NCBI RefSeq assembly: GCF_002213425.1
Contig: NZ_NJGV01000013.1
Span: forward strand, 1 to 64,000
DNA: 64,000 nt
From: Herbaspirillum aquaticum
GTDB lineage: Bacteria; Pseudomonadota; Gammaproteobacteria; Burkholderiales; Burkholderiaceae_D
Reading direction: 5' to 3'
A model generated the notes under the pieces. The model had not been told where the DNA came from and ran no database searches. It worked only from the letters and a program-made list of their open reading frames with translations. The position numbers were made by a program, and so were the translations under genes. This document shows, one piece after another, positions 42,857-51,364 of this stretch. Numbering within the stretch: position 1 is the stretch's first letter; each line of letters starts with the position of its first letter.

Positions 42857-45244
42857 GTGTCCAATTTCATCGTCAAAAAAGTGGCCGTGCTCGGCGCGGG
42901 CGTCATGGGGGCCCAGATTGCCGCCCACTGCATCAATGCCCGCGTGCCGGTCGTGCTGTTCGACCTGCCGGCCAAGGAAGGCCCGAAGAACGGCATCGTG
43001 CAACGCGCCATCGAGAACCTGAAGAAACTCAGCCCGGCACCGCTGGGCAACAAGGATGACGCGGCCCTGATCCAGGTCGCCAACTACGAGGATGACCTGG
43101 CCGTGCTGGAAGGCTGCGACCTCATCATCGAAGCCATCGCCGAGCGCATGGACTGGAAGCATGACCTCTACAAGAAGGTCGCCCCGCACATCGGCCCCAA
43201 GGCCATCTTCGCCTCCAATACCTCGGGCCTGTCGATCAATGCCTTGTCCGAAGGTTTCGATGCCGGCCTGAAGGCGCGCTTCTGCGGCGTGCACTTCTTC
43301 AACCCGCCGCGCTACATGCACCTGGTCGAACTGATCCCGACCCAATCGACCGAACCGCACATCCTCGACCAGCTCGAAGCCTTCCTCACCACCACGCTGG
43401 GCAAGGGCGTGGTGCGAGCCTTCGACACCCCGAACTTCGTGGCCAACCGCGTGGGCGTGTTCGGCATCCTGGCCACCATCATCGAAGCCGAGAAGTATGG
43501 CCTCTCGGTCGATGTGGTCGATGACCTCACCGGTGCCAAGCTGGGCCGTGCCAAGTCCGGTACCTTCCGTACCGCCGACGTGGTGGGCCTGGATACCATG
43601 GGCCACGTCATCAGGACCATGCAGGACAACCTGAAGGACGATCCCTTCTTCTCCTCCTATGCCACCCCGCCGCTCTTGGCCAAGCTGGTCGAGCAGGGCG
43701 CACTGGGCCAGAAGAGCGGTGCCGGTTTCTACAAGAAGGTCGGCAAGGACATCCTGCGCATCGATCCGGCCAAGGGCGATTACGTCCCGGGCGGTGCCAA
43801 GGCCGATGACATCATCGCCCGCATCCTCAAGGAAAAGGATCCGGTCAAGCGCATGAAGGCGCTGCATGATTCGACCAATCCGCAAGGCCAGTTCCTGTGG
43901 GCCATCTTCCGCGATGCCTTCCACTACATCGCCGTGCACCTGGAATCGGTGGCCGACAACGCCCGCGACCTGGACTTCGCCATGCGCTGGGGCTTCGGCT
44001 GGAGCGTCGGTCCCTTCGAGACCTGGCAAGCCGCCGGCTGGAAGCAGATCGCGCAATGGGTCAAGGAAGACATTGAGGCCGGCCGTGCACTCTCCACCGC
44101 ACCGCTGCCCGAATGGGTCTTCGATGGCCGTGACGGCGTGCATTCGGAGAAGGGTTCCTGGTCGCCCTCCAAGAAGGCTGACGTGGCTCGTTCCGAGCTG
44201 CCGGTCTACCAGCGCCAGGCTTTCCGCGCCCCGCTGGTGGGCGAGGGGGCAGCCGATGGCAAGAGCGCCGGCACCACCTTCTTCGAAGACGAATCGGTGC
44301 GTATCTGGCACCAGAACGACGATGTGCTGATCCTGTCCTTCAAGACCAAGATGCACGTGATCGGCCAGGGCGTGATCGATGGGATGAACAAGGCCGTCAC
44401 CGAAGCCGAACAGAACTTCAAGGGCCTGGTGATCTGGCATCCGGATGCGGCCGAAGGCGGCGCCTTCTCGGCCGGTGCCGACCTGCAATCGATGCTGCCG
44501 CTGTTCATGTCCGGTGGCGTCAAAGCGATTGAGCCGGTGGTGCATCAGCTGCAGCAGGCGCACCAGCGCCTGAAGTACGCCAGCGTGCCGGTGATTGCCG
44601 CTGTGGCGGGTCTGGCTTTGGGCGGTGGCTGCGAATTGCTGCTGCATACCGCCAAGCGCGTGGTCTCCATCGAGTCCTATATCGGCCTGGTGGAAGTGGG
44701 CGTGGGCCTGATCCCGGCCGGTGGCGGCCTGAAGGAAGCGGCCGTGCGTGCGGCCAAGGAAGCCAAAGGCAATGACATCCTGCAATTCCTGAAGGAATAC
44801 ATGCTGGCCGCGGCCACTGCCAATGTCTCCAAATCCGCACTGGAAGCGCGCAAGCTGGGCTACCTGCGCGAGGATGACGTCATCGTCTTCAACCCCTATG
44901 AATTGCTGCACGTGGCCAAGGTCGAGGCGCGCGCGCTGTTCGATGCCGGCTACCGTCCGCAGCTGCCGCCGCAGGTGCCGGTGATCGGCCGCAACGGCCT
45001 GGCCACCATCATGGCGCAGCTGGTGAACATGCGTGATGGCGGCTTCATCTCGGCCCACGACTTCAAGCTCGGCAAGATGATCGCCGAGACCGTCGCCGGT
45101 GGCGAGGTGGAAGAGGGCAGCATCGTCAATGAACAATGGCTGCTCGACATCGAGCGCAAGTTCTTCATGGAGCTGCTCAACCACCCCAAGACCCAGGAAC
45201 GCATCATGGGCATGATGCAAACCGGCAAGCCTGTGCGCAATTAA
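42857..45244 (+). CDS. fadB: 3-hydroxyacyl-CoA dehydrogenase / enoyl-CoA hydratase fusion
   Basis: 795-residue beta-oxidation enzyme. The dehydrogenase comes first (NAD fold VAVLGAGVMGAQIAAHC, then GLSINALSEG, RFCGVHFFNPPRYMHLVELIP), and the enoyl-CoA hydratase/isomerase domain follows (FSAGADLQSML, LGGGCELLLHTAKRVVSIESYIGLVEVGVGLIPAGGG). The order is reversed compared with E. coli FadB. The start is a GTG at 42857, supported by AAAGGAG seven bases upstream; ATG codons at 42803 and 42830 lack such a site. About 220 bases without a gene but with GC-rich inverted repeats separate it from the acyl-CoA dehydrogenase. Confidence 0.94.
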   Translation: MSNFIVKKVAVLGAGVMGAQIAAHCINARVPVVLFDLPAKEGPKNGIVQRAIENLKKLSPAPLGNKDDAALIQVANYEDDLAVLEGCDLIIEAIAERMDWKHDLYKKVAPHIGPKAIFASNTSGLSINALSEGFDAGLKARFCGVHFFNPPRYMHLVELIPTQSTEPHILDQLEAFLTTTLGKGVVRAFDTPNFVANRVGVFGILATIIEAEKYGLSVDVVDDLTGAKLGRAKSGTFRTADVVGLDTMGHVIRTMQDNLKDDPFFSSYATPPLLAKLVEQGALGQKSGAGFYKKVGKDILRIDPAKGDYVPGGAKADDIIARILKEKDPVKRMKALHDSTNPQGQFLWAIFRDAFHYIAVHLESVADNARDLDFAMRWGFGWSVGPFETWQAAGWKQIAQWVKEDIEAGRALSTAPLPEWVFDGRDGVHSEKGSWSPSKKADVARSELPVYQRQAFRAPLVGEGAADGKSAGTTFFEDESVRIWHQNDDVLILSFKTKMHVIGQGVIDGMNKAVTEAEQNFKGLVIWHPDAAEGGAFSAGADLQSMLPLFMSGGVKAIEPVVHQLQQAHQRLKYASVPVIAAVAGLALGGGCELLLHTAKRVVSIESYIGLVEVGVGLIPAGGGLKEAAVRAAKEAKGNDILQFLKEYMLAAATANVSKSALEARKLGYLREDDVIVFNPYELLHVAKVEARALFDAGYRPQLPPQVPVIGRNGLATIMAQLVNMRDGGFISAHDFKLGKMIAETVAGGEVEEGSIVNEQWLLDIERKFFMELLNHPKTQERIMGMMQTGKPVRN

Positions 45245-45249
45245 TGAAA

Positions 45250-45277
45250 CCTCTCTCCCCCTGAAGGGGAGGGAGAG
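45250..45277 (+). other. Imperfect hairpin in the fadB-fadA spacer
   Basis: CCTCTCTCCCC and GGGGAGGGAGAG can pair with one bulge around CTGAA, between the fadB stop and the fadA ribosome binding site. It may act as an mRNA processing or stability element that sets the FadB:FadA ratio. There is no T-run, so it is not a terminator. Confidence 0.4.
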
Positions 45278-45294
45278 TCCAAGGAGATTTGGTA

Positions 45295-46491
45295 ATGAGC
45301 AAACAACTGCAAGACGCCTACATCGTCGCCGCCACCCGCACCCCTATCGGCAAGGCGCCGCGTGGCATGTTCAAGAACACCCGCCCGGATGACCTGCTGG
45401 TGCGTGCCATCCAGTCCGCCGTCGCACAAGTGCCGGGCCTGGACCCCAAACTGATCGAGGATGCCATCGTCGGCTGCTCCTTCCCCGAAGGCGCACAGGG
45501 CCTCAACATGGCGCGCAATGCCGTGCTGCTGGCCGGCCTGCCCAATACCATCGGCGGCGTCACCATCAACCGCTACTGCGCCTCTGGCATCACCGCCATC
45601 GCCATGGCCGCTGACCGCATCCGCGTCGGTGAAGCTGACGTCATGATCGCCGCCGGTGCCGAATCGATGTCGATGGTGCCGATGATGGGCTTCCATCCTT
45701 CCATCAACATCAATGCCTTCAAGGATGAGAACGTCGGCATGGCTTATGGCATGGGCCTGACCGCCGAGAAGGTGGCACAGCAGTGGAAGGTCTCGCGGGA
45801 AGCGCAGGACGAGTTCTCGCTGGCCTCGCACCAGAAGGCCATCGCCGCCCAGCAGGCCGGTGAATTTGCCGACGAGATGACCTCGGTCGAGATCGTCGAG
45901 CGCTTCCCCAACCTGGCTACCGGCGAGATCGACATCAAGACCCGTACCGTCGCCCTGGACGAAGGTCCGCGTGCCGATTCCAACCTGGCCGCGCTGGCCA
46001 AGCTCAAGCCTGTCTTCGCCGCCAAGGGCAGCGTCACCGCAGGCAACAGCTCGCAGACCTCCGATGGCGCAGGTGCACTGATCATCGTCTCGGAAAAAAT
46101 CCTGAAGCAATTCAACCTGACCCCGCTGGCGCGCTTCGTCTCCTTCGCGGTGCGCGGCGTGCCGCCGGAGATCATGGGCATCGGCCCGAAGGAAGCGATT
46201 CCTGCGGCCCTCAAGGCCGGCGGCCTGACCCAGGACCAGATCGACTGGATCGAACTGAACGAAGCCTTCGCTGCGCAAGCTTTGGCCGTCATCGGCGACC
46301 TCGGCCTGGACCCGAGCAAGGTCAACCCCATGGGCGGTGCGATTGCCCTGGGCCACCCGCTGGGTGCCACCGGTGCGATCCGTGCCGCCACCACCATCCA
46401 TGCACTGCGCCGCAAGAACCTGAAGTACGGCATGGTGACCATGTGCGTGGGTACCGGCATGGGTGCAGCGGGCATTTTCGAACGCGTCTGA
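45295..46491 (+). CDS. fadA: Acetyl-CoA acyltransferase (3-ketoacyl-CoA thiolase)
   Basis: 398-residue degradative thiolase that releases acetyl-CoA in the last beta-oxidation step. The nucleophile is Cys95 in INRYCASGITAIA, with [17 protein letters not shown] (His) and MVTMCVGTGMGAAGIFE (second Cys). AAGGAG eight bases before the ATG at 45295 supports this start. It pairs with FadB just upstream. Confidence 0.95.
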   Translation: MSKQLQDAYIVAATRTPIGKAPRGMFKNTRPDDLLVRAIQSAVAQVPGLDPKLIEDAIVGCSFPEGAQGLNMARNAVLLAGLPNTIGGVTINRYCASGITAIAMAADRIRVGEADVMIAAGAESMSMVPMMGFHPSININAFKDENVGMAYGMGLTAEKVAQQWKVSREAQDEFSLASHQKAIAAQQAGEFADEMTSVEIVERFPNLATGEIDIKTRTVALDEGPRADSNLAALAKLKPVFAAKGSVTAGNSSQTSDGAGALIIVSEKILKQFNLTPLARFVSFAVRGVPPEIMGIGPKEAIPAALKAGGLTQDQIDWIELNEAFAAQALAVIGDLGLDPSKVNPMGGAIALGHPLGATGAIRAATTIHALRRKNLKYGMVTMCVGTGMGAAGIFERV

Positions 46492-46514
46492 TCCGCACCC
46501 GCAAGGCCTGATGC

Positions 46515-46550
46515 AAAAGCCGCACTGCGCATGCCGTGCGGCTTTTTTTT
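46515..46550 (+). terminator. Terminator after fadA
   Basis: The arms AAAAGCCGCAC and GTGCGGCTTTT with eight Ts at the end. Confidence 0.92.
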
Positions 46551-46596
46551 CATGAACCTTATAAATCATTTATAACATTCAAGGAGACCTGTGCAG

Positions 46597-47361
46597 ATGG
46601 ATATCCAGCTCACCAAGGCCGATGGCGTCCTGACCATCCACTTCGACCGCGAAGACAAGAAGAACGCCATCACCGCCGCCATGTACCAGCAACTGGCTGA
46701 TGCCCTGAAGGAGGCCGAGACCGACAGCGCGGTGCGCGCCATCCTCTTCACCGGCAAGCCCAAATCCTTTTCGGCCGGCAATGACCTGGAAGATTTCCTG
46801 AAGAATCCGCCCAAGACCCAGGACGCACCGGTATTCCAGTTCCTGTGGCAGATCAGCCATGCCAGCAAGCCCATCGTGGCGGCCGTTGCGGGCGTGGCCG
46901 TGGGCATCGGTACCACGCTGCTGCTGCATTGCGACCTGGTGTACGCCGCCGACAATGCCAAGTTCTCGATGCCCTTCACGCAACTGGGTTTGTGCCCGGA
47001 GGCGGCGTCGTCGCTGCTGTTGCCGCATATCGCCGGTTACCAGCGTGCGGCCGAGAAGCTCTTGCTGGGCGAAGCCTTCGGTGCAGACGAAGCCTGCCAG
47101 ATGGGTGTGGTCAACCGCGTGCTGCCGCTGGAAGAATTGCTGCCCTATGCGCAGCAGCAGGCCGCCAAGCTGGCGGCACTGCCGGCGGCGTCGATCCGGG
47201 TGACCAAGCAGTTGATGAAGAAAAACCGGGTGACAGCGACCGAGCAGCAGATGGTGGCCGAGATCGAGCACTTCTCGCGCATGCTGACCGCGCCCGAGGC
47301 CAAGGAAGCGTTCACGGCTTTCTTCGAGAAGCGCAAGCCGGATTTCACCCGGTTTTCCTGA
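46597..47361 (+). CDS. Enoyl-CoA hydratase/isomerase family protein
   Basis: 254-residue crotonase-fold enzyme. The oxyanion segment is FSAGNDLEDFL, and the catalytic region reads SMPFTQLGLCPEAASSLLLP. The PEAASS form (one acidic residue in a PEG/PEA-S-S context) resembles Delta3-Delta2 enoyl-CoA isomerases (ECI2/PECI type) more than standard hydratases, so it may convert unsaturated fatty-acid intermediates for the FadBA enzymes. AAGGAG and the ATG at 46597 are 10 bases apart; a GTG two codons earlier is the alternative. TATAAATCATTTATAAC just upstream may carry its promoter. Confidence 0.88.
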   Translation: MDIQLTKADGVLTIHFDREDKKNAITAAMYQQLADALKEAETDSAVRAILFTGKPKSFSAGNDLEDFLKNPPKTQDAPVFQFLWQISHASKPIVAAVAGVAVGIGTTLLLHCDLVYAADNAKFSMPFTQLGLCPEAASSLLLPHIAGYQRAAEKLLLGEAFGADEACQMGVVNRVLPLEELLPYAQQQAAKLAALPAASIRVTKQLMKKNRVTATEQQMVAEIEHFSRMLTAPEAKEAFTAFFEKRKPDFTRFS

Positions 47362-47388
47362 GGGCGGCGACGGCGGGCTCGCCTGCCG

Positions 47389-47892
47389 TCACTTCCAGCT
47401 GCTCTTCCCCGAAGCAATCACCTCCACCGGCTCCACCCGCCGCTCATACGGATGCCGCAACACGATGCGGCTGGCGAATTTCTCGATGCCGATCTCGTCC
47501 TCCAGCAGGCGTTCCATCAGTTCCTGGAACAGCCCAACAGTGGGCGAGACGATCTTGAGCAAATAGTCATACCCCCCGCTGACGTTGTAGCACTCCACGA
47601 TTTCCGCATACCGGGCTGCCCCCTCTTCGAACTTGCGAAAGTCCGCGGGACGGTGGCTGCCCAGCGTGATTTCGGAAAACACCACGACGTGGCTTCCCAG
47701 CTTCTCCAGTGCCACCTGGGCCGCATAACCGGCGATGACGCCGGTTTCTTCCATGCGCTTGGTCCGCGTCAGGCAGGGGCTGGGACTGAGATTGACGGCC
47801 TCGGCCAGCTCCACGTTGGAACAGCGGCCCTCGCGCTGCAAGTGCTCGAGGATCTTGATGTCGGTGCGGTCGATGGGGTCGGGGGTGCGCAT
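47389..47892 (-). CDS. Lrp/AsnC-family transcriptional regulator
   Basis: 167 residues. The N-terminal winged helix is DRTDIKILEHLQREGRCSNVELAEAVNLSPSPCLTRTKRMEE, followed by a RAM/AsnC effector domain (VECYNVSGGYDYLLKIV). It is the last gene of the minus-strand operon, following the class III PLP enzyme, and so probably controls it in response to an amino acid or amine. The start is uncertain: ATG at 47892 matches the family length, whereas an ATG at 47913-47916 has a GAGG site just after the upstream stop. Confidence 0.9.
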   Translation of the reverse strand: MRTPDPIDRTDIKILEHLQREGRCSNVELAEAVNLSPSPCLTRTKRMEETGVIAGYAAQVALEKLGSHVVVFSEITLGSHRPADFRKFEEGAARYAEIVECYNVSGGYDYLLKIVSPTVGLFQELMERLLEDEIGIEKFASRIVLRHPYERRVEPVEVIASGKSSWK

Positions 47893-47921
47893 GGATCGAT
47901 CATAGCACCGCATCATCGGCC

Positions 47922-49289
47922 TCAGCCGCGTGCCGCAGCTGCCCGGACTTCGGTCAGCGACTCGTCCAGCGCATCGATCACCATGCCCGCCTGGTCGGCC
48001 GACAGCACCAGCGGCGGCCGGATCTTGAGCACGTTGTGGCCCATCGCGCAGGCACTGAGCAGCACGCCCTTCTGGCGCATCCGGTTGACCACTTCGCTGG
48101 TGAGCGCCCGGTCCGGCGTACGCTGTGCCCGGTCCGACACCAGTTCCACGCCCACGAACATGCCCGCACCGCGCACGTCGCCGATGGCCTCATGGCGTTC
48201 GGCCAGCGCACGGATGCCGTCAAGCAGCACGCCACCGACCTCCCGTGCATGGGGAATCAGGCTTTCGCGTTCTATCGTCTTCAGTACCGCCAGCGCGGCT
48301 GCACACGAGACCGTATTGCCGGCGAAGGTATTGAAGTAACGCGAACGCTGCCCGAATTCCTGCAGCACATCGGCGGTCGCCAGGATGCCTGCGACCGGCT
48401 GGCCATTGCCCATCGGCTTGCCCATGGTCACGATGTCGGGCGCGACGCCATGGCGCTGGAAGCCCCACATGTGTTGGCCGGTGCGGCCGAAGCCCGGTTG
48501 CACTTCATCGGCGATGAACAAGCCACCGGCTGCCTTGATGGCCTGCACCGCGCCCTGCAGGAAGCCCGCAGGTCCGGGGAGGATGCCGTCGCTGGTGAAC
48601 AGTGAATCCACGATCAGGGCAGCAGGCCGGATGCCGTGCCGTTGCAGGTCGGCAATGGCGGCTTCGACGTCGCGCGTGAATTTTTCTCCCAGGTCCTGCC
48701 CTGGCGCATGATAGGCGCGCGGGGCCGGTACCAGGCGCACATGCGGCCCCAGGTTGACGCTGCTGCCCAGCGAGGGCGAGAACTGCGAGACGGCATCGGT
48801 GATGCCGTGATAAGCCGTGTCAGTGACGATGACGCCGGTGCCGCCGGTATGTACCTTGGCGATGCGATAGGCGAGGTCATTGGCTTCGCTGCCGGTGCAG
48901 GTGAGCATCAGGTGGGCCAGCGATGTCTCCGGTACCGTCGCCAGCAAGCGCTCGGCCAGCTCCAGGATGGTGTCGTGCAGGTAGCGCGTATTGGTGGCCA
49001 GCGTCTGCACCTGTTCGCAGATCGCTGCGGTGACGGCCGGATGGCAGTGTCCCAGCGAAGTGACATTGTTGTACACATCCAGGTAGCGCCGCCCCTGCGG
49101 ATCGATCAGCCAGACGCCTTCGCCGCGCACGATGTGCAAGGGATGTTCATACATCAGGCGATAGGCCGGCCCCAGCAGGGCATTGCGGCGCTCGATCAGG
49201 GCCCCTGTCACGGGGCCGACGTCGGCGCGGCCGGGAATGTAGGCGTTGACCATGGTGAGGTCGGTGGTGGTGGTGGTGGTCGTGCTCAT
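47922..49289 (-). CDS. Class III PLP enzyme, aminotransferase or amine phospho-lyase
   Basis: 455-residue fold-type I PLP enzyme. YLDVYNNVTSLGHCHPAV, HLMLTCTGSEANDLAYRIAK, FIADEVQPGFGRTG and the PLP lysine in TMGKPMGNGQPVAG are present. The last motif and the NNVTSLGHCHP form resemble the AGXT2L (ethanolamine-phosphate / 5-phosphohydroxylysine phospho-lyase) subgroup. The kinase-like gene immediately upstream, overlapping by ATGA, supports that reading. The N-terminus has a run of seven Thr. AGGAG stands before the ATG. The substrate is unknown. Confidence 0.88.
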   Translation of the reverse strand: MSTTTTTTTDLTMVNAYIPGRADVGPVTGALIERRNALLGPAYRLMYEHPLHIVRGEGVWLIDPQGRRYLDVYNNVTSLGHCHPAVTAAICEQVQTLATNTRYLHDTILELAERLLATVPETSLAHLMLTCTGSEANDLAYRIAKVHTGGTGVIVTDTAYHGITDAVSQFSPSLGSSVNLGPHVRLVPAPRAYHAPGQDLGEKFTRDVEAAIADLQRHGIRPAALIVDSLFTSDGILPGPAGFLQGAVQAIKAAGGLFIADEVQPGFGRTGQHMWGFQRHGVAPDIVTMGKPMGNGQPVAGILATADVLQEFGQRSRYFNTFAGNTVSCAAALAVLKTIERESLIPHAREVGGVLLDGIRALAERHEAIGDVRGAGMFVGVELVSDRAQRTPDRALTSEVVNRMRQKGVLLSACAMGHNVLKIRPPLVLSADQAGMVIDALDESLTEVRAAAARG

Positions 49290-50353
49290 GCAATGCTCCT
49301 GTGTCGGATGTCGGAAAGCAGGCGGTCACGTGCGTCCTGGCGCGGCAGGTCGGCCATCTGGCCGAGCGCCTCCCAGGCCGCCGGGTTGTGCCGCATGATG
49401 TAGGCGCGGTTGTGGGGATAGCGCACGGCGCGCCATTCCGAGATGAGGGCCGTGACCAGCTGGCGCGTGACCATCAGGTCGGTGACGATCTCCTGTTCGG
49501 GTGCGCTCAGCGGCAGCACGGCGTGATAGGCCGCCACGAATTGTGCCGGCCCGGTAAAGGGATCCTCGTTGCCTGTCATGTGGAAGGCTGCCGCCGTGGT
49601 GACTTCCCCCACCAGAGGCGCGTGCAGCATGTCGCCGAAGTCGATGATGCCGGTGATGCGCTCCTGCTCGTGCGGGGCCACCAGCACGTTGTAGAGGTGA
49701 TAGTCGTTGTGAATCACCTGCGCACGGACGTCGCGCAGGCGCGGCAACACCTGCTCTTCGAAGCGCGTCATGAAGTGCCGTGCCAACTGGCGTTTGGCCG
49801 GATCCTGCAGGCTCTCCATCTTGTCGCGCAGCCGGTGCGCCGCAGAGACGTTCCACAGCAGGTCGTGATGCGCCCCGGCGTGGTTGAAGCCTTGCAGGGC
49901 CAGGTCCAGCCTGGCCAGGCCACTGCCCATGGCGCGCCGCTGGCCGTCGCTGCGGTCGGTATGCTTGATCTGCACGCCGTCGAGGTAGGTCAGCATGCGC
50001 ACCATGCTGATGCTGCCATCCGGCAGCCTCACCCGTTCGATGCTTTGCCCGCCCAGCGAGCGCAGCACGCGCGGGATCGGCAGGTCCGGTGCCGCCTGCG
50101 CGATGTGATCCAGCGCGGCGATCTGGAAATCCACCACGGTGGCCTGTTCGGACGGATTGCTGATCTTGAGCACGTAGCGCGTGCCATCGGCGCTCTCGAT
50201 GCAGGCGTTCTGGTCGCGTTCACCGCCCAGCGCAGTGGCCACGCCTTGGATGCCGTAATGTTGCGCGGCCAGCCTTTGCAGCGCCGGCGCCGGCAGGTCA
50301 GGTGCCGCCGTGCTGAGGGCGGCGGTATCGGTCGAAGCGGTCTCAAGCATCAT
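49286..50353 (-). CDS. Aminoglycoside phosphotransferase (APH)-family kinase
   Basis: 355 residues with the choline/hydroxylysine kinase-like fold: an ATP-binding lobe (RYVLKISNP), the catalytic loop VIHNDYHLYNVLV and the metal site IIDFGDM. The family phosphorylates hydroxyl groups of small amines; relatives of human hydroxylysine kinase are the closest fit by context. The downstream PLP enzyme overlaps its stop codon, suggesting sequential action on the phosphorylated product. The start at 50353 (MMLET) could be the second Met. It is 33 bases after the HAD gene. Confidence 0.85.
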   Translation of the reverse strand: MMLETASTDTAALSTAAPDLPAPALQRLAAQHYGIQGVATALGGERDQNACIESADGTRYVLKISNPSEQATVVDFQIAALDHIAQAAPDLPIPRVLRSLGGQSIERVRLPDGSISMVRMLTYLDGVQIKHTDRSDGQRRAMGSGLARLDLALQGFNHAGAHHDLLWNVSAAHRLRDKMESLQDPAKRQLARHFMTRFEEQVLPRLRDVRAQVIHNDYHLYNVLVAPHEQERITGIIDFGDMLHAPLVGEVTTAAAFHMTGNEDPFTGPAQFVAAYHAVLPLSAPEQEIVTDLMVTRQLVTALISEWRAVRYPHNRAYIMRHNPAAWEALGQMADLPRQDARDRLLSDIRHRSIA

Positions 50354-50386
50354 GCGTCTCGCATCGCGTGAACGGCCCGGCGTCCA

Positions 50387-51052
50387 TCAGAGGCCCACCA
50401 GCGCGGCCAGCTGGCGGAAGTCGGTCAGCCGGCTCACGCCATAACCATCGCAGTAGGGCTCGTGATTGCGATCGATGTAAGCCTTGCCCATGAAGCCGAG
50501 ATCCTTGGCCGTCATCAGGTCGTAGCGGAAGCTCGACGAGCAGTGCACCATCTCTTCCGGACCGCAGCCGAGCTGGTCGAACATGTATTCGAAGGCCTGT
50601 CCGCGCGGCTTGTAGGCTTGCGCTTGCTCAGCGGTGTAGACCGCATGGAAGGACGCCTTGAGGTGCGCCACGCTGTGCGGGATCAGGTCGACCATGGAGT
50701 TCGACAGGATCACCAGCGGGATGTGCGGGGCGATCTTCTCCAGCGTTTCCACCACATGCGGATGCGGCTGCCAGGTCGGCACGGCTGCATAGAGCGCCTG
50801 CGCATCGCTGGCGCGGTACTCCACGCCATGAGCGTGACAGGCACGTTGGATGGCGCTTTCCACCACGTCGAAGAAGGGCTTCCAGGCGCCCAGCACTTCG
50901 TCCAGACGATAGAAGCGGAAGCTGTCCAGGAAGGCCGGCATGCGCTTCTCGTCGACACGATCGGCAAAGAGTGTGCGGGCGGTCGGACCCATCTCGAAAT
51001 TGATCAGGGTTCCATAGCAGTCAAAACTGATGTACTTCGGCTTGAAAGTCAT
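50387..51052 (-). CDS. HAD-family hydrolase, haloacid dehalogenase type II-like
   Basis: 221 residues. Motif I is ISFDCYGTLINFEMG (nucleophile is the first Asp), motif II is LVILSNSM, and KPRGQAFEYMFDQLG carries the motif III Lys. The overall form resembles L-2-haloacid dehalogenases, but many such proteins are phosphatases. It is the first gene of the minus-strand operon, with AAGGAG nine bases before the ATG. Its step in the pathway is unclear. Confidence 0.88.
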   Translation of the reverse strand: MTFKPKYISFDCYGTLINFEMGPTARTLFADRVDEKRMPAFLDSFRFYRLDEVLGAWKPFFDVVESAIQRACHAHGVEYRASDAQALYAAVPTWQPHPHVVETLEKIAPHIPLVILSNSMVDLIPHSVAHLKASFHAVYTAEQAQAYKPRGQAFEYMFDQLGCGPEEMVHCSSSFRYDLMTAKDLGFMGKAYIDRNHEPYCDGYGVSRLTDFRQLAALVGL

Positions 51053-51227
51053 TTGCTCAAACTCCTTCGTTGGGGATGGAAGAAGTATGGCCGCCGGCCT
51101 CCAACTAATAATTCTTATTGCGCCGGGATCGGAGCAGCTTCTACTTTTAAACGGCGGCTTTCCGGCATTTTTCGTTACGCTGCGCCGCTCGTCCTGCTGG
51201 CAGCCAGCAAGGACGGGCGCTGCACGA

Positions 51228-51267
51228 GCATTAACCTGCGTTTAATGCTGCGTTCAATGAGCATTAA
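51228..51267. promoter_or_regulatory. Three GCATTAA half-sites in a divergent promoter region
   Basis: The 312 bases between the HAD operon (minus) and the FAD oxidoreductase (plus) contain no gene. GCATTAA at 51228-51234, its complement TTAATGC at 51242-51248 and GCATTAA again at 51261-51267 form an inverted plus direct array. It is the likely binding region for the cluster's Lrp-type regulator or another factor. Binding is not proven. Confidence 0.5.
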
Positions 51268-51364
51268 TCACCGTACCGGGAGCGCACACCATAATCAGCA
51301 CACACCCTGTTGCGGCCTCGCCCTGCGTTCATGCCCCGGCTGCCGACTGTCGATGGAGCTCCTG

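Noticed and set aside
42818-45220. 800-codon minus-strand frame opposite fadB
   Set aside because: Antisense shadow of a well-supported gene; His/Gly/Asp-rich translation without domain features.
50462-51364. Upstream extension of the FAD oxidoreductase frame
   Set aside because: It overlaps the HAD gene on the other strand and the divergent promoter region; GGAG supports the start at 51365.
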